64,000 bases of DNA, taken from contig CP129466.1 of NCBI GenBank assembly GCA_030583605.1, positions 875,001-939,000 on the forward strand, in the 5' to 3' direction. The notes under the pieces were generated by a model that saw nothing but the letters and a program-made list of their open reading frames with translations, was not told the DNA's origin and searched no databases. The position numbers and the translations under genes were made by a program. This stretch comes from Gammaproteobacteria bacterium. GTDB lineage: Bacteria; Pseudomonadota; Gammaproteobacteria; Steroidobacterales; GCA-2729495. The number at the start of each line of letters is the position of its first letter. Positions within the stretch are counted from its first letter, which is position 1. Shown here one piece after another: positions 20,087-38,340 of this stretch.

Positions 20087-20470
20087 ATGTCCGTTTCACG
20101 TCAGGAAATCAAGGAAGCCCTCGGCAAGATGCCGGTGATGGAGCTCGTGAGTCTCATCAAGGAACTCGAAGAAGAATGGGGCGTCTCGGCGGCCGCGCCG
20201 GTGGCGGTGGCTGCAGTTGCCGGCGCCGGTGGCGGTGCTGCTGCGGCGGCTGAGGAGCAGACCGAGTTCAACGTGATCATGACGGCTTTCGGCGAGAACA
20301 AGGTCGGTGTGATCAAGGCGATCCGCACCATTACCGGTCTCGGCCTGAAAGAGGCCAAGGACCTCGTCGAGGGTGTGCCCTCGACCGTGAAGGAAGGCGT
20401 TTCCAAGGACGATGCTGCGAAGATCAAGAAGGATCTCGAGGAAGCCGGCGCGAAGGTCGAGATCAAGTAG
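20087..20470 (+). CDS. rplL: 50S ribosomal protein L7/L12
   Basis: A 127-residue L7/L12. The N-terminal dimerisation domain is residues 1-35 and an alanine-glycine-rich hinge runs about 38-60. The C-terminal factor-binding domain has [21 protein letters not shown]. Multiple copies on L10 recruit EF-Tu and EF-G. An AGGAGA Shine-Dalgarno precedes the ATG. The 164 nt downstream contain paired hairpins that may attenuate transcription into rpoB. Confidence 0.98.
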   Translation: MSVSRQEIKEALGKMPVMELVSLIKELEEEWGVSAAAPVAVAAVAGAGGGAAAAAEEQTEFNVIMTAFGENKVGVIKAIRTITGLGLKEAKDLVEGVPSTVKEGVSKDDAAKIKKDLEEAGAKVEIK

Positions 20471-20542
20471 TCCCTCGGGGCTGCGGACCGGTCGCGTTGC
20501 GCAATCCTTACATCAGTAGGCGGTCTTTGCCCGTCTGCACTG

Positions 20543-20620
20543 CCGGCGTTGCGGGGCGTGCATGCCCCGCGCCGGTGTCGAACCACCCTGCGGCGGTGTC
20601 GCAGGGCTGTCGGCTTTTTT
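20543..20620 (+). terminator. Candidate attenuator between rplL and rpoB
   Basis: Two hairpins precede a run of six T (20615-20620). The first pairs CCGGC-GCGGGGC (20543-20547, 20551-20557) with GCCCCGC-GCCGG (20564-20575). The second is CCCTGCG/CGCAGGG (20586-20592 with 20600-20606). GCCGG at 20571-20575 could instead pair with TCGGC (20610-20614) right before the T run, excluding the outer part of the first. E. coli has a partial terminator at the same place. Confidence 0.55.
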
Positions 20621-20634
20621 AGAGGTGCTCTCAG

Positions 20635-23600
20635 ATGGCGTACTCCTTCACCGAGAAAAAGCGAATCCGCAAGGATTTCGGAAAACGTCCCAGCATCCTG
20701 GAGGTTCCATACCTGCTGTCGATCCAGCTGGACTCGTATCGGCAGTTCCTCCAGGAGGGCGTCGATCCGGAAAACAGGCCGGATCTCGGGCTGCACGCTG
20801 CCTTCAAGAGCGTTTTTCCCATCGTGAGCTATTCCGGTGGTGCGGCGCTCGAGTACCTCAATTACCGACTGGGTGATCCGGTCTTCGACGTCAAGGAGTG
20901 TCAGCTCCGCGGCCTTACCTATGCGGCACCGCTGCGGGTAAAGGTGCGCCTGGTCATTTTCGATCGTGAGGCGGCCGGCGGGAAGAAAGCAGTCAAGGAG
21001 GTGCGCGAGCAGGAGGTCTATCTCGGTGAAATGCCGCTGATGACCGACCACGGCACCTTCGTGATCAATGGCACGGAGCGCGTGATCGTCTCGCAGCTGC
21101 ATCGTTCGCCAGGAGTCTTCTTCGATCACGACAAGGGCAAGACGCACTCCTCCGGAAAGCTGCTGTTTTCCGCGCGGGTCATTCCGTACCGCGGTTCCTG
21201 GCTGGATTTCGAGTTCGATCCCAAGGATGCTGTGTTCGCCCGTATTGATCGCCGGCGAAAGCTGCCGGTCAGCATCATCCTGCGCGCGCTCGGGATGACG
21301 AACCAGGAGATGCTCGATGTCTTCTTCGAGAAGGTTGATTTCCACCTCGCGAAGAAAGAAATCAAGATGGAGCTCGTTCCTCAGCGTCTTCGCGGTGAAA
21401 CGGCCGCATTCGACGTCAAGGCCGGCACCCGGGTCATTGTCGAGGAAGGCAAGCGGATCACTGCCCGCCATGTGATGGAGCTGCAGAAGGCCGGCGTCCG
21501 CAATGTCGTCGTGCCGGTCGAGTACCTGCACGGCAAGATTCTTGCTCATGACGTCGCCGACAAGTCGACCGGTGAGCTTCTGGCCCGCTCGAACGATGAA
21601 CTGACCAGCGACCTGCTGCAGCGATTGATCGACAAGGGCATTGATCACGTGCAGACGTTGTTCGTCAATGACCTCGACCATGGGCCATATATTTCGAACA
21701 CGCTGCGGATCGACGCGACGACCAATCGGCTGGAAGCCCTGGTCGAGATCTACCGGATGATGCGCCCGGGCGAGCCGCCGACGAAGGACGCGGCTGAGAA
21801 TCTCTTTGCGAACCTGTTTTTCAACATGGAGCGCTACGACCTTTCGCCCGTTGGTCGCATGAAGTTCAACCGGCGGGTCGGGCGAAAGGAAATCACCGGA
21901 TCGGGCGTTCTCAGTCGCGAAGACATCATCGACGTCCTCAAGGTGCTGATGGAGATACGTAACGGGCGCGGTCAGGTTGATGATATCGATCACCTGGGTA
22001 ATCGCCGCGTGCGCTGCGTGGGCGAGATGGCAGAGAACGCGTTTCGCGTCGGGCTCGTGCGTGTCGAGCGCGCGGTGAAAGAGCGCCTCACCCTGGCGGA
22101 GGCCGAGGGGTTGATGCCGCAGGAACTCATCAACGCCAAGCCGGTCGCGGCGGCCGTCAAGGAGTTCTTCGGCTCCAGTCAGTTGTCGCAGTTCATGGAT
22201 CAGAACAACCCGCTGTCCGAGGTCACGCACAAGCGGCGGGTCTCGGCGCTCGGGCCGGGCGGCCTGACGCGGGAGCGTGCCGGGTTCGAAGTGCGCGACG
22301 TGCATCCGACGCACTACGGCCGTGTGTGCCCCATCGAGACACCGGAAGGTCCGAATATCGGACTGATCAACTCGCTGTCCGTCTATGCGCGGACCAACGA
22401 GTACGGCTTCCTGGAGACGCCATATCGTCTCGTGAAAGGCGGGCGGGTTACCGAAGAGATCCAGTATCTGTCCGCAATCGAGGAGGGCCAGTACGTCATC
22501 GCCCAGGCGAACGCGCAACTGAGCCCGAAAGGCGAGTTCATTGACGAGCTGGTGTCAGTGCGCCACCAGAATGAATTCACCATCATGCCGCGGGAGCAGA
22601 TCCAGCTCATGGACATTTCCCCGCGGCAGATCGTGTCCGTCGCGGCTGCGCTGATTCCATTCCTGGAACACGATGATGCCAATCGCGCGCTCATGGGCTC
22701 GAACATGCAGCGCCAGGCCGTGCCGACGCTCAAGTCCGAAACACCACTGGTGGGCACCGGCATGGAGCGTCCGGTCGCCATCGACTCCGGCGTGACCGTG
22801 GTCGCAAAGCGCGGCGGGACCGTGGATTCGGTGGACGCGTCCCGAATCGTGGTTCGCGTCAGTGACGAGGAAACCCGCGCAGGCGAGCCGGGCGTCGATA
22901 TCTACAACCTGACCAAGTACACGCGTTCAAACCAGAACACGTGCATCAATCAGCGACCGCTGGTGAACGCGGGTGACGTGATTGCGCGCGGCGACGTGCT
23001 CGCCGATGGTGCTTCGACCAGTCTTGGAGAGCTTGCTCTCGGGCAGAACCTCCTCGTCGCGTTCATGCCCTGGAATGGTTACAACTTCGAGGACTCCATC
23101 CTGATCTCGGAGCGCCTGGTGGAGGAGGACCGCTTTACGACGATCCACATCGAGGAGCTGTCCTGCGTGGCGCGTGATACGAAACTCGGCCCGGAGGAGA
23201 TCACGGCCGATATCCCCAACGTCGGCGAGGCAGCGCTCGCGAAACTCGACGAAGCAGGAATCGCCTTCATCGGCGCCGAGGTCCGCGCAGGCGACATCCT
23301 CGTCGGCAAGGTAACGCCCAAAGGCGAGACCCAGCTGACCCCCGAGGAGAAGCTGTTGCGCGCCATCTTCGGCGAGAAGGCGTCGGACGTGAAGGACACC
23401 TCGTTGCGTGTGCCGCCCGGCATGGACGGCACCGTAATCGACGTGCGCGTGTTCACGCGCGATGGCGTCGAGAAAGACAGCCGGGCGCTCGCCATCGAGT
23501 CGAGCGAGCTGGAGTCGGTCCGCAAGGATCTCGATGACCAGCAGCGGATACTGGAAAACGACATCTTCCAGCGCGTAGACCGTCTGCTGGTCGGCAAGCA

Positions 23601-24714
23601 GGCTGAGGGCGGGCCGAGCAAGCTGGAGGCAGGGAGCCGCATCACGCGGGCGTACCTTGACGAGGTGCCGCGCGAGAAGTGGTTCGACATCCGCCTCCGT
23701 AACGACGAAGCCAACATCCAGCTCGAGCAGGCGGCGATCCGGTTGCGCGAGCAACGCGATCAGTTCGAGCGGCGCTTTGAGGAAAAGAAGCGAAAGATCA
23801 CCGCAGGCGACGATTTGCCGCCCGGTGTTCTGAAGATGGTCAAGGTCTACCTCGCGGTAAAGCGTCGCATCCAGCCGGGCGACAAGATGGCAGGGCGCCA
23901 TGGCAACAAGGGCGTCATATCGACCATTGTCCCCGTCGAAGATATGCCGTATCTGGCGGACGGCACGCCGGTCGACATCGTGCTCAACCCGCTCGGTGTG
24001 CCATCGAGAATGAACGTCGGCCAGGTGCTGGAAACTCACCTCGGCTGGGCGGCGAAAGGCCTCGGACGGCGTATCGGGGAAATGCTCGAGCTGAACGCCG
24101 AGGGCTCGAGGATCCGGGCCTTCCTGGAGGAGATCTACAACAAGACCGGCGGGCAGAAGGCGGACATCCAGAGTCTGTCGGATACCGAGGTGCTGGAACT
24201 TGCCGGCAACCTTCGTGGCGGCGTGCCGATGGCAACGCCCGTGTTCGACGGTGCTACGGAGCCCGAGATCAAGCATCTGCTCGAGCTTGCAGGGCTCCCG
24301 CTGACCGGGCAGGCCACGCTGGTCGACGGCCGGACCGGAGAGGCGTTCGACCGGCCGATTACCGTCGGATACATGTACATGATGAAGCTCAATCATCTGG
24401 TCGATGACAAGATGCATGCGCGGTCGACCGGGCCCTACAGCCTGGTTACTCAGCAACCGCTTGGCGGCAAGGCGCAGTTCGGCGGTCAGCGGTTCGGTGA
24501 GATGGAAGTCTGGGCGCTCGAGGCTTACGGCGCGTCCTATACGCTCCAGGAGATGCTGACGGTCAAGTCCGACGACGTTCAGGGTCGCACCAAGATGTAC
24601 AAAAACATCGTCGATGGCACTCACGAGATGGATGCCGGGATGCCGGAGTCCTTCAACGTGCTTGTGAAAGAGGTGCGCTCGCTGGCCATAAACGTCGAAC
24701 TCGAGCAGAACTGA
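20635..24714 (+). CDS. rpoB: DNA-directed RNA polymerase subunit beta
   Basis: A 1359-residue beta subunit, full length for gammaproteobacteria. With beta-prime it forms the catalytic centre and DNA channel. The rifampicin-binding cluster reads [20 protein letters not shown] and RVSALGPGG; the Asp, His, Arg and Ser positions most often mutated in resistance are unchanged, so a sensitive target is expected. C-terminal blocks [12 protein letters not shown] and [21 protein letters not shown] are present. AGAGGT at 20621 is the ribosome-binding site. rpoC follows after 22 nt. Confidence 0.99.
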   Translation: MAYSFTEKKRIRKDFGKRPSILEVPYLLSIQLDSYRQFLQEGVDPENRPDLGLHAAFKSVFPIVSYSGGAALEYLNYRLGDPVFDVKECQLRGLTYAAPLRVKVRLVIFDREAAGGKKAVKEVREQEVYLGEMPLMTDHGTFVINGTERVIVSQLHRSPGVFFDHDKGKTHSSGKLLFSARVIPYRGSWLDFEFDPKDAVFARIDRRRKLPVSIILRALGMTNQEMLDVFFEKVDFHLAKKEIKMELVPQRLRGETAAFDVKAGTRVIVEEGKRITARHVMELQKAGVRNVVVPVEYLHGKILAHDVADKSTGELLARSNDELTSDLLQRLIDKGIDHVQTLFVNDLDHGPYISNTLRIDATTNRLEALVEIYRMMRPGEPPTKDAAENLFANLFFNMERYDLSPVGRMKFNRRVGRKEITGSGVLSREDIIDVLKVLMEIRNGRGQVDDIDHLGNRRVRCVGEMAENAFRVGLVRVERAVKERLTLAEAEGLMPQELINAKPVAAAVKEFFGSSQLSQFMDQNNPLSEVTHKRRVSALGPGGLTRERAGFEVRDVHPTHYGRVCPIETPEGPNIGLINSLSVYARTNEYGFLETPYRLVKGGRVTEEIQYLSAIEEGQYVIAQANAQLSPKGEFIDELVSVRHQNEFTIMPREQIQLMDISPRQIVSVAAALIPFLEHDDANRALMGSNMQRQAVPTLKSETPLVGTGMERPVAIDSGVTVVAKRGGTVDSVDASRIVVRVSDEETRAGEPGVDIYNLTKYTRSNQNTCINQRPLVNAGDVIARGDVLADGASTSLGELALGQNLLVAFMPWNGYNFEDSILISERLVEEDRFTTIHIEELSCVARDTKLGPEEITADIPNVGEAALAKLDEAGIAFIGAEVRAGDILVGKVTPKGETQLTPEEKLLRAIFGEKASDVKDTSLRVPPGMDGTVIDVRVFTRDGVEKDSRALAIESSELESVRKDLDDQQRILENDIFQRVDRLLVGKQAEGGPSKLEAGSRITRAYLDEVPREKWFDIRLRNDEANIQLEQAAIRLREQRDQFERRFEEKKRKITAGDDLPPGVLKMVKVYLAVKRRIQPGDKMAGRHGNKGVISTIVPVEDMPYLADGTPVDIVLNPLGVPSRMNVGQVLETHLGWAAKGLGRRIGEMLELNAEGSRIRAFLEEIYNKTGGQKADIQSLSDTEVLELAGNLRGGVPMATPVFDGATEPEIKHLLELAGLPLTGQATLVDGRTGEAFDRPITVGYMYMMKLNHLVDDKMHARSTGPYSLVTQQPLGGKAQFGGQRFGEMEVWALEAYGASYTLQEMLTVKSDDVQGRTKMYKNIVDGTHEMDAGMPESFNVLVKEVRSLAINVELEQN

Positions 24715-24736
24715 GACCCCACGGACAGGTGCCCCC

Positions 24737-28948
<4,212 letters not shown>

Positions 28949-28950
28949 CG

Positions 28951-28987
28951 AGCAAGGCGGGTCCGGGACGGCCGAACCCGCCTTGCT
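28951..28987 (+). terminator. Long hairpin at the 3' end of rpoC
   Basis: AGCAAGGCGGGT (28951-28962) pairs perfectly with ACCCGCCTTGCT (28976-28987), with an inner CGG/CCG pair in the loop. It begins 2 nt after the rpoC stop. There is no T run, so it is either an imperfect terminator or an mRNA 3' end-stabilising stem. The -35 element of the str promoter starts at its last base. Confidence 0.6.
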
Positions 28988-29016
28988 TGACAGGTATTCG
29001 GCCGCGCCAATAAAAT
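28987..29016 (+). promoter_or_regulatory. Sigma-70 promoter for the str operon
   Basis: TTGACA (28987-28992) is a perfect -35 element. TAAAAT (29011-29016) matches the -10 consensus at five of six positions, with an 18-nt spacer. Transcription would start near 29023, giving a leader of about 160 nt before rpsL. The leader has no supported gene. Confidence 0.75.
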
Positions 29017-29184
29017 TCGCGGTCCTCGCCAGAGCGCGACCAGCGCTGCGAGCACCATAGAAGCGTGGGCCATGGCGCCCGCCAGTCAGGTCAGCCCGGA
29101 TGCGGGACGGCATCTCCAAAGATGCGCTGCATGCGGGCTGAAATGTATTAGCAGCTTTAGATTTTTCGAAGCGAGAGTTGCGGT

Positions 29185-29559
29185 ATGGCCACCGTTAATC
29201 AGCTTGTTCGCAAGGCACGTCGACCGAACGCCTACAAGACAAACGTTCCGGCGCTCGAAGGTGGTCCGCAGAAGCGCGGCGTGTGTACCCGCGTGTATAC
29301 GACAACGCCGAAGAAGCCGAATTCTGCGCTGCGAAAGGTGGCGCGTGTCAGGCTGACCAACGGTTACGAGGTCTCCAGCTACATCGGCGGTGAGGGGCAC
29401 AACCTGCAGGAGCACTCCGTGGTGCTCATTCGCGGTGGTCGTGTGAAGGACCTGCCGGGCGTTCGGTATCACACGGTGCGCGGTACGCTCGATTGCTCGG
29501 GTGTGACCGACCGCCGCAAGAGCCGTTCGAAGTACGGCGCCAAGCGGCCGAAGCAATAA
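29185..29559 (+). CDS. rpsL: 30S ribosomal protein S12
   Basis: A 124-residue S12 in the decoding centre. [15 protein letters not shown] includes the lysine pair whose change gives streptomycin resistance; it is wild type here. [16 protein letters not shown] holds the aspartate that RimO methylthiolates in relatives. It is first in the str operon and rpsG follows after 33 nt. Confidence 0.98.
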   Translation: MATVNQLVRKARRPNAYKTNVPALEGGPQKRGVCTRVYTTTPKKPNSALRKVARVRLTNGYEVSSYIGGEGHNLQEHSVVLIRGGRVKDLPGVRYHTVRGTLDCSGVTDRRKSRSKYGAKRPKQ

Positions 29560-29592
29560 CCGGATTTCGATATCCAAGGCGGCAGCAAGACC

Positions 29593-30072
29593 ATGTCCAG
29601 ACGAGCCCAGGCCCCGAGACGGGAGATCCTTCCGGATCCCAAGCACGACAGCGAGATGCTGGCGAAATTCATCAACATGGTGATGCGTCGGGGCAAGAAA
29701 TCGGCGGCAGAAAGCATTGTTTACGGCGCAATCGAGCGTATCGCGGAACGCACCGGGCAGGCTGAGCCGCTGGCATTGGAAACCCTTCAGAAAGCGCTCG
29801 ACAACGTGAAGCCGGTGGTCGAGGTCAAGTCGCGCCGGGTCGGTGGTGCAACCTACCAGGTGCCGGTCGAGGTCAGGCCTCAGCGCCGGCAGACCCTTGC
29901 CATGCGCTGGGTCATCGATGCGGCGAAGGCTCGCGGCGAGAAATCTATGGCTCACCGGCTGGCGCACGAGTTGCTGGATGCGTCCGAGAATCGTGGCGCG
30001 GCAGTCAAGAAGCGCGAGGACACGCATCGCATGGCGGACGCCAACAAGGCCTTCGCCCACTATCGCTGGTAG
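29593..30072 (+). CDS. rpsG: 30S ribosomal protein S7
   Basis: A 159-residue S7 that nucleates assembly of the 30S head and lines the E site. Conserved segments are [31 protein letters not shown] and [20 protein letters not shown]. In E. coli S7 represses str translation from the rpsL-rpsG gap; the 33-nt gap here is short and I see no clear equivalent. fusA begins 46 nt downstream. Confidence 0.98.
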   Translation: MSRRAQAPRREILPDPKHDSEMLAKFINMVMRRGKKSAAESIVYGAIERIAERTGQAEPLALETLQKALDNVKPVVEVKSRRVGGATYQVPVEVRPQRRQTLAMRWVIDAAKARGEKSMAHRLAHELLDASENRGAAVKKREDTHRMADANKAFAHYRW

Positions 30073-30118
30073 GTCGCTCCGGACTCCATCATCGAATCTG
30101 CCGCGAAGGACGGTAACT

Positions 30119-32209
<2,091 letters not shown>

Positions 32210-32275
32210 CGGAGCATCCGCACCGCATGTGCCGGTGCTCTGATCGGGAAAGCGTTACGTCTGGAGACCAGGGCG

Positions 32276-33466
<1,191 letters not shown>

Positions 33467-33539
33467 TCGCTCGCGGCCCGGGCCGCGCCACCGTGCAGGG
33501 GGCGGCTCGAGCGGCGATTCAATCCGAAGGACTCGATTC

Positions 33540-33854
33540 ATGGCGAAAAATCAGAACATCCGCATCCGCCTCAAGGCGTTCGATCACCGACTGATCGACA
33601 CATCGGCCCGCGAGATCGTCGAGACGGCTAAGCGTACGGGTGCCCAGGTCCGGGGCCCGGTGCCGCTGCCGACCAAGACCGAACGGTTTACCGTGCTGAT
33701 TTCGCCGCACGTCGACAAAGATGCCCGTGACCAGTACGAATTGCGTACTCACAAGCGCCTGATGGACATCCTGGAGCCCACGGACAAGACCGTGGATGCC
33801 CTGATGAAACTGGAATTGCCGGCCGGAGTTGACGTTCAGATCAAATTGAACTGA
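33540..33854 (+). CDS. rpsJ: 30S ribosomal protein S10
   Basis: A 104-residue S10, part of the 30S head. It also acts as NusE, the partner of NusB and NusG in antitermination. It begins [20 protein letters not shown] and has [19 protein letters not shown]. The frame is open upstream, but ATG 33540 gives the family start. Only 73 nt separate it from tuf. A consensus promoter overlaps its stop codon, so it may belong transcriptionally to the str operon rather than to the genes that follow. Confidence 0.98.
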   Translation: MAKNQNIRIRLKAFDHRLIDTSAREIVETAKRTGAQVRGPVPLPTKTERFTVLISPHVDKDARDQYELRTHKRLMDILEPTDKTVDALMKLELPAGVDVQIKLN

Positions 33855-33875
33855 CGCGAAGAATTACACTATAAT
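33846..33875 (+). promoter_or_regulatory. Consensus-like promoter at the end of rpsJ
   Basis: TTGAAC (33846-33851) and a perfect TATAAT (33870-33875) are separated by 18 nt. The -35 overlaps the last codons and stop of rpsJ. Transcription would begin near 33882 and read a roughly 220-nt leader into rplC. Confidence 0.7.
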
Positions 33876-33879
33876 TGCC

Positions 33880-34105
33880 GGCTCGCCGTCGCCCGAGGCA
33901 GGAAGTCCTGCGTCGGGCTTCGTGCTGCAAAGGGGTGGCTGAACCGCGGTTGCCCCGGCTGCTGGGTTGGTGGCGCTGGGGATGCCGGGCTGGCAGTCCC
34001 CGGGGGGACAACCGCCTCGGCGCCGAGATCGCCCTTTAATTTTGACTGGTGGATGGCTGCGAACCCGCTGAGTCGAGCGGGGCCAGCGGCTGAGAGAAGC
34101 TCGAC
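33880..34105 (+). promoter_or_regulatory. Structured leader before rplC, candidate ribosomal-protein control region
   Basis: Two strong hairpins are present. GCCCGA-GCAGG (33891-33896, 33898-33902) pairs with CCTGC-TCGGGC (33907-33911, 33913-33918) around AAGT. GGGGA-TGCC (33978-33986) pairs with GGCA-TCCCC (33992-34001, one bulged G). In E. coli the L4-controlled leader lies before rpsJ; here the structured leader lies after rpsJ. L4 binding is a guess from operon content. Confidence 0.5.
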
Positions 34106-34768
34106 ATGACCATTGGCCTTATCGGTCGCAAGTGCGGCATGACCCGCGTCTTCACGGACGAAGGGACAGCTGTGCCGGTAACCGTCATCGAGATACTGCC
34201 GAATCGCGTGACCCGTGTGCTCGATCAGGATCGCGAGGGTTATGCTGCAGTGCAGGTAACGACCGGCCAACGCAATCCGTCGAAGCTGACCAAGGCGGTA
34301 GCGGGGGCATTCGTCAAGGTGGGAGTCGAGCCCGGAGAGGGGCTGTGGGAGTTCCGGGCGAGCGCCGAAGAATTGGCGAATCTGCAGCCTGGCGCCGAAC
34401 TGAAGGTCGATCGCTTTCAGCCCGGCCAGTTCGTTGACGTGGCGGGCACGACCATCGGCAAGGGTTATGCGGGCACGATCAAGCGACACCACTTCAATTC
34501 CCAGGACGCGAGCCACGGCAACTCGGTGTCCCATCGGGCGCCGGGTTCCATTGGTCAGCGCCAGTTCCCCGGTCGCGTATTCCCCGGCAAGCGCATGTCG
34601 GGACACCTTGGCAATGCGAGGCGCACCACTCAGAACCTCGAGGTCGTTCGCGTGGATGCCGAACGCGGCCTGATCCTGGTGAAAGGCGCGGTTCCCGGGC
34701 ACCGGGAAGGTCGCCTGGTACTGACACCGGCCGTCAAGGCCCGCGTAGCGGCTCAGGCGAGCGGGTAG
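34106..34768 (+). CDS. rplC: 50S ribosomal protein L3
   Basis: A 220-residue L3 that reaches the peptidyl-transferase centre through an extended loop. It starts [36 protein letters not shown] contains the loop glutamine methylated by PrmB in relatives. It is the first gene after the internal promoter and leader. rplD starts 8 nt downstream. Confidence 0.98.
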   Translation: MTIGLIGRKCGMTRVFTDEGTAVPVTVIEILPNRVTRVLDQDREGYAAVQVTTGQRNPSKLTKAVAGAFVKVGVEPGEGLWEFRASAEELANLQPGAELKVDRFQPGQFVDVAGTTIGKGYAGTIKRHHFNSQDASHGNSVSHRAPGSIGQRQFPGRVFPGKRMSGHLGNARRTTQNLEVVRVDAERGLILVKGAVPGHREGRLVLTPAVKARVAAQASG

Positions 34769-34776
34769 GAGGAAAC

Positions 34777-35382
34777 ATGAAACTTTCCATCTACGGCGGT
34801 GCCGCAGGTATCGAAGTCTCGGATCAGAATTTCTCCGCGCCTTTCAATGAAGCGCTGATTCACCAGGTGATCACTGCCTATCGCGCTGGCGGTCGCGCCG
34901 GTACGAAGGCTCAGAAGACCCGCGCAGAAGTGCGTGGCGGCGGGTCGAAGCCGTGGCGCCAGAAGGGTACCGGCCAGGCGCGCGCGGGCACCTCCCGTGG
35001 CCCGATCTGGGTCGGCGGTGGCCGGGCATTCGCCGCCAAGCCCAGGGACTTCGCCCAGAAGGTCAACCGCAAGATGTATCGCGCCGCCATGCGCGGCATT
35101 CTGTCGACGCTCGTGCGCGAAGAGCGCCTCGTCATTGTGGACGACATGAGGCTGGATCAGCCGCGTACGCGGGATCTCGTGGCGCGCTTGAGCGTGCTGG
35201 GCCTGGATCACGTGTTGATCCTGGTCGATAAGCACGAGGAAAAGCTCCACCTGGCGGCCCGGAATCTGCCGTGGGCCGAGGTGCTGACCGTTGCGGAAAT
35301 GAACCCGCTGAGCCTGGTCAGTTACGACAAGGTGCTGGCGACTGCCGACGCGGTGCGTGGCATAGAGGAGCGGTTGAAATGA
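34777..35382 (+). CDS. rplD: 50S ribosomal protein L4
   Basis: A 201-residue L4. Its extended loop ([18 protein letters not shown]) lines the exit tunnel, where macrolide-resistance changes occur; the residues here look wild type. In E. coli L4 also represses the S10 operon. AGGAGG lies just before the ATG. Its stop overlaps the rplW start by 4 nt, so the two are translationally coupled. Confidence 0.98.
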   Translation: MKLSIYGGAAGIEVSDQNFSAPFNEALIHQVITAYRAGGRAGTKAQKTRAEVRGGGSKPWRQKGTGQARAGTSRGPIWVGGGRAFAAKPRDFAQKVNRKMYRAAMRGILSTLVREERLVIVDDMRLDQPRTRDLVARLSVLGLDHVLILVDKHEEKLHLAARNLPWAEVLTVAEMNPLSLVSYDKVLATADAVRGIEERLK

Positions 35383-35687
35383 GCGCGGTTCATGTCAAGG
35401 AGCGGCTCATGTCAGTCATCCTGGGTCCGCATCTCTCGGAGAAGAGCACCGCCGGTGGAGATCGTGACCGGCAGATCGTGTTTCGTGTCCGGCGTGACTC
35501 CACGAAGGATGAAATTCGGCGCGCCGTCGAGTTTCTGTTCGACGTCAAGGTCGAGGGCGTACACGTGGTCAACGTGCAGGGCAAGGTGAAGCGCTTCGGG
35601 CGCGCTCTGGGTCGCCGCCAGGACTGGAAAAAGGCGTATGTCAGCCTCGCCGAGGGCAGCGACATCAATTTCATGGGCCCAGAGTAA
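35379..35687 (+). CDS. rplW: 50S ribosomal protein L23
   Basis: A 102-residue L23 at the tunnel exit, docking site for trigger factor and SRP. It has [11 protein letters not shown] near the start and [21 protein letters not shown] 35379 overlaps the rplD stop as ATGA. An alternative ATG ten codons later (35409) would give a start closer to some relatives. Confidence 0.96.
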   Translation: MSAVHVKERLMSVILGPHLSEKSTAGGDRDRQIVFRVRRDSTKDEIRRAVEFLFDVKVEGVHVVNVQGKVKRFGRALGRRQDWKKAYVSLAEGSDINFMGPE

Positions 35688-35709
35688 CGACTGACCGGGA
35701 ATCGCCACC

Positions 35710-36537
35710 ATGCCGCTGCAACAGTTCAAGCCCACGTCGCCAGGCCGCCGCTTCGTCATTCGCGTCCAGACGCCCGAATTGCACAAGGGTGAGCCTTGTC
35801 CGAGTCTGGTAACGAAGCTCGAACGCAGCACTGGTCGGAACAACCATGGGCGCATCACGACCCGGCACCGCGGTGGCGGGCACAAGCGCCGTTACCGGAT
35901 CATCGATTTTCGTCGTGAGAAGGACGGTGTCGCAGGGCGCGTTGAGCGGCTCGAGTACGATCCGAACCGAACGGCTCACCTCGCGCTGATCGTGTACGCG
36001 GATGGCGAGCGCCGGTACATGATCGCTCCGAAGGGGCTGAACGCCGGAGATACGGTGTTGTCTGGGCGTGATGCGGCCATCAAGGTCGGCAACAGCCTGC
36101 CGTTGCGCAATATCCCGGTGGGCACCATGGTGCATTGCGTGGAACTCAAGCCCGGCAAGGGAGCGCAGCTCGCCCGCGCCGCCGGCGGCAGTATCCAGAT
36201 TGTCGCGCGTGAAGGCGTCTATGCCACCGTTCGCCTGCGTTCCGGCGAAATGCGCCGGATACACGTCGAGTGTCGGGCGACGATCGGCGAGGTTGGGCAC
36301 GGGGAGCACAATCTCGAGAGTCTGGGAAAGGCCGGCGCCAGGCGTTGGCGCGGCGTGCGCCCGACTGTGCGAGGCGTTGCCCAGAACCCGGTGGACCACC
36401 CGCACGGCGGTGGTGAGGGCAAGACCTCCGGTGGGCGCCATCCGGTGTCCCCGTGGGGTGTGCCGACCAAGGGCTACAAGACTCGCAACAACAAGCGGAC
36501 AAACCGGATGATCGTCCGGGATCGCCGCAAGAAGTAA
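35710..36537 (+). CDS. rplB: 50S ribosomal protein L2
   Basis: A 275-residue L2 needed for subunit joining and peptidyl-transferase activity. [16 protein letters not shown] and the C-terminal [20 protein letters not shown] carry the conserved histidine near the catalytic centre. Normal length. It is 22 nt after rplW and 34 nt before rpsS. Confidence 0.98.
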   Translation: MPLQQFKPTSPGRRFVIRVQTPELHKGEPCPSLVTKLERSTGRNNHGRITTRHRGGGHKRRYRIIDFRREKDGVAGRVERLEYDPNRTAHLALIVYADGERRYMIAPKGLNAGDTVLSGRDAAIKVGNSLPLRNIPVGTMVHCVELKPGKGAQLARAAGGSIQIVAREGVYATVRLRSGEMRRIHVECRATIGEVGHGEHNLESLGKAGARRWRGVRPTVRGVAQNPVDHPHGGGEGKTSGGRHPVSPWGVPTKGYKTRNNKRTNRMIVRDRRKK

Positions 36538-36571
36538 ACGACAGACCACGCATCGGCTGGAGATTGCTTAG

Positions 36572-36865
36572 GTGCCTCGTTCAGTTAAAAAAGGTCCCTT
36601 CGTGGACGCACATCTTGCGGCAAAGGTCCGGCAGGCGGTGGACACCAATAGTCGCCGGCCGATCAAGACCTGGTCTCGCCGATCGATGATCGTTCCGGAA
36701 ATGGTCGGCTTGACGATCGCCGTGCACAACGGTCGCGATCATGTGCCCGTGCTGGTCACGGAGAACATGGTGGGTCACAAACTCGGAGAGTTTGCGGCGA
36801 CGCGCACCTTCAAGGGGCATTCCGGGGATCGCAAAACCAAGGCCGCCGAGGCACCAGCGAGTTAA
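36572..36865 (+). CDS. rpsS: 30S ribosomal protein S19
   Basis: A 97-residue S19 in the 30S head, paired with S13 near the A site. It starts [15 protein letters not shown] from a GTG codon at 36572, with GGAG about 12 nt upstream. [19 protein letters not shown] is the conserved C-terminal block. rplV begins 5 nt after the stop. Confidence 0.97.
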   Translation: MPRSVKKGPFVDAHLAAKVRQAVDTNSRRPIKTWSRRSMIVPEMVGLTIAVHNGRDHVPVLVTENMVGHKLGEFAATRTFKGHSGDRKTKAAEAPAS

Positions 36866-36870
36866 TCGCC

Positions 36871-37203
36871 ATGCAGGTAACCGCAACATTGCGTCACGCA
36901 CGCATCTCACCGCAGAAGTGCCGGCTGGTGGCTGACGCGGTTCGAGGTGCACCTGTTGGCAAGGCGCTCCAGATTCTGGCGTTCATGCCCAAGAAAGGGG
37001 CGCGGATAGTCAAGAAGGTGCTGGAGTCGGCCGTTGCCAACGCCGAGAACAATCATGGCGCTGATATAGACGAGTTGAAGGTCAGCAGTATCCTGGTCAA
37101 CGAAGCGCCGACGCTGCGCCGCTACGCGTCCCGCGCAAAGGGCCGCGGCACGCGGATCACCAAGCGCAACAGCCACATTACCGTCCGGGTTGCGGACGAG
37201 TAA
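36871..37203 (+). CDS. rplV: 50S ribosomal protein L22
   Basis: A 110-residue L22. It has the RNA-binding helices ([16 protein letters not shown]) and a long beta hairpin ([20 protein letters not shown]) that reaches into the exit tunnel near macrolide sites. No insertion or deletion is seen at the hairpin tip. rpsC follows after 24 nt. Confidence 0.98.
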   Translation: MQVTATLRHARISPQKCRLVADAVRGAPVGKALQILAFMPKKGARIVKKVLESAVANAENNHGADIDELKVSSILVNEAPTLRRYASRAKGRGTRITKRNSHITVRVADE

Positions 37204-37227
37204 GAACGAACCGTCGGGGAATATTGC

Positions 37228-37911
37228 ATGGGTCATAAGGTCAATCCGATCGGCATACGCCTGGGAATCACGCGCGATTGGGCGTCGAAGTGGTATGCCG
37301 ATTCGCGTACCTTCCCCACGTACCTGGACGCCGATTTCCGGATCCGCAGGTTTATCCGGTCACGGCTTTCGGAGGCGTCGGTCAGTCTCGTGCAGATCGA
37401 GCGGCCCGCACGCAAGGCGCATATCACGATCCATACCGCCCGTCCCGGTGTCGTGATCGGCAAGAAGGGCGAAGACATCGAGAGCCTGCGCAAGGGCGTG
37501 GCGGCAATGCTCGGTATGCCGCTCGCGGATGTGCGCATCAACATCGCGGAGATCCGCAAGCCCGAGCTCGACGCGTACCTCGTGGCCGAGGGCATTGCCC
37601 AGCAACTGGAGCGGCGCGTGATGTTCCGCCGTGCGATGAAGCGGGCAGTGACCAACACCATGCGCCTCGGGGCGCTCGGCGTGAAGGTGCGCGTGTCGGG
37701 CAGGTTGAATGGCTCTGAAATTGCGCGGTCCGAGTGGTATCGCGAAGGCCGCGTTCCACTGCACACATTCCGCGCGGACATCGACTACGGACTTGCCGAG
37801 GCCAGGACGACCTACGGAGTCATCGGCGTCAAGGTGTGGATTTTCCGCGGTGAGGTCTTTGAGAAGGAAGAGGCTGCACCGGCGCAAGCTGCAGAGCAGG
37901 CCGCTCATTAA
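37228..37911 (+). CDS. rpsC: 30S ribosomal protein S3
   Basis: A 227-residue S3 with a type II KH domain ([14 protein letters not shown]) and the C-terminal [16 protein letters not shown] region. It forms part of the mRNA entry helicase with S4 and S5. The start [14 protein letters not shown] is typical. An acidic Ala/Glu-rich tail ends the protein. rplP is 15 nt downstream. Confidence 0.98.
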   Translation: MGHKVNPIGIRLGITRDWASKWYADSRTFPTYLDADFRIRRFIRSRLSEASVSLVQIERPARKAHITIHTARPGVVIGKKGEDIESLRKGVAAMLGMPLADVRINIAEIRKPELDAYLVAEGIAQQLERRVMFRRAMKRAVTNTMRLGALGVKVRVSGRLNGSEIARSEWYREGRVPLHTFRADIDYGLAEARTTYGVIGVKVWIFRGEVFEKEEAAPAQAAEQAAH

Positions 37912-37926
37912 CGGGACGGGAAGTCG

Positions 37927-38340
37927 ATGCTGCAGCCAAAGCGCACCAAGTTTCGCAAGCAGTTCAAGGGCCGGAATCGCGGGCTCGCCCATCGTGGCAG
38001 TTCGGTCGCTTTCGGCGATTACGGCCTGAAAGCGATCGAGCGCGGGCGGCTTACGGCCCGGCAGATCGAGGCAGGCCGCCGGGCCATTACGCGCTTCATC
38101 AAACGTGGCGGAAAGGTCTGGATCCGGATTTTCCCGGACAAGCCCATCACCCAGAAGCCGCTGGAAGTCAGGCAGGGCAAGGGTAAGGGTAACGTGGAGT
38201 ACTGGGCTGCCCTCGTGCAGCCGGGTCGCATCCTCTACGAGATGGAAGGCGTGACCGAGGAAACGGCTCGCGAGGCGTTCAAGCTGGCTGCTGCGAAGCT
38301 GCCGCTCGCCACGGTCATTGTGACCCGGGGAGTCATCTGA
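37927..38340 (+). CDS. rplP: 50S ribosomal protein L16
   Basis: A 137-residue L16 that helps position A-site tRNA. It starts [19 protein letters not shown] and has [19 protein letters not shown]. The arginine hydroxylated by RoxA in relatives falls in [11 protein letters not shown]. Its last base overlaps the rpmC start (TGATG junction). Confidence 0.98.
   Translation: MLQPKRTKFRKQFKGRNRGLAHRGSSVAFGDYGLKAIERGRLTARQIEAGRRAITRFIKRGGKVWIRIFPDKPITQKPLEVRQGKGKGNVEYWAALVQPGRILYEMEGVTEETAREAFKLAAAKLPLATVIVTRGVI

Noticed and set aside
20101-22518. 805-codon open frame on the minus strand opposite rplL and rpoB
   Set aside because: It is a mirror frame of high-GC coding DNA. The protein has no recognisable motif and runs across two genes and their regulatory gap.
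33467-33539. E. coli-type S10 leader before rpsJ
   Set aside because: Only 73 nt separate tuf from rpsJ, too short for the known leader, and no strong hairpin is seen.
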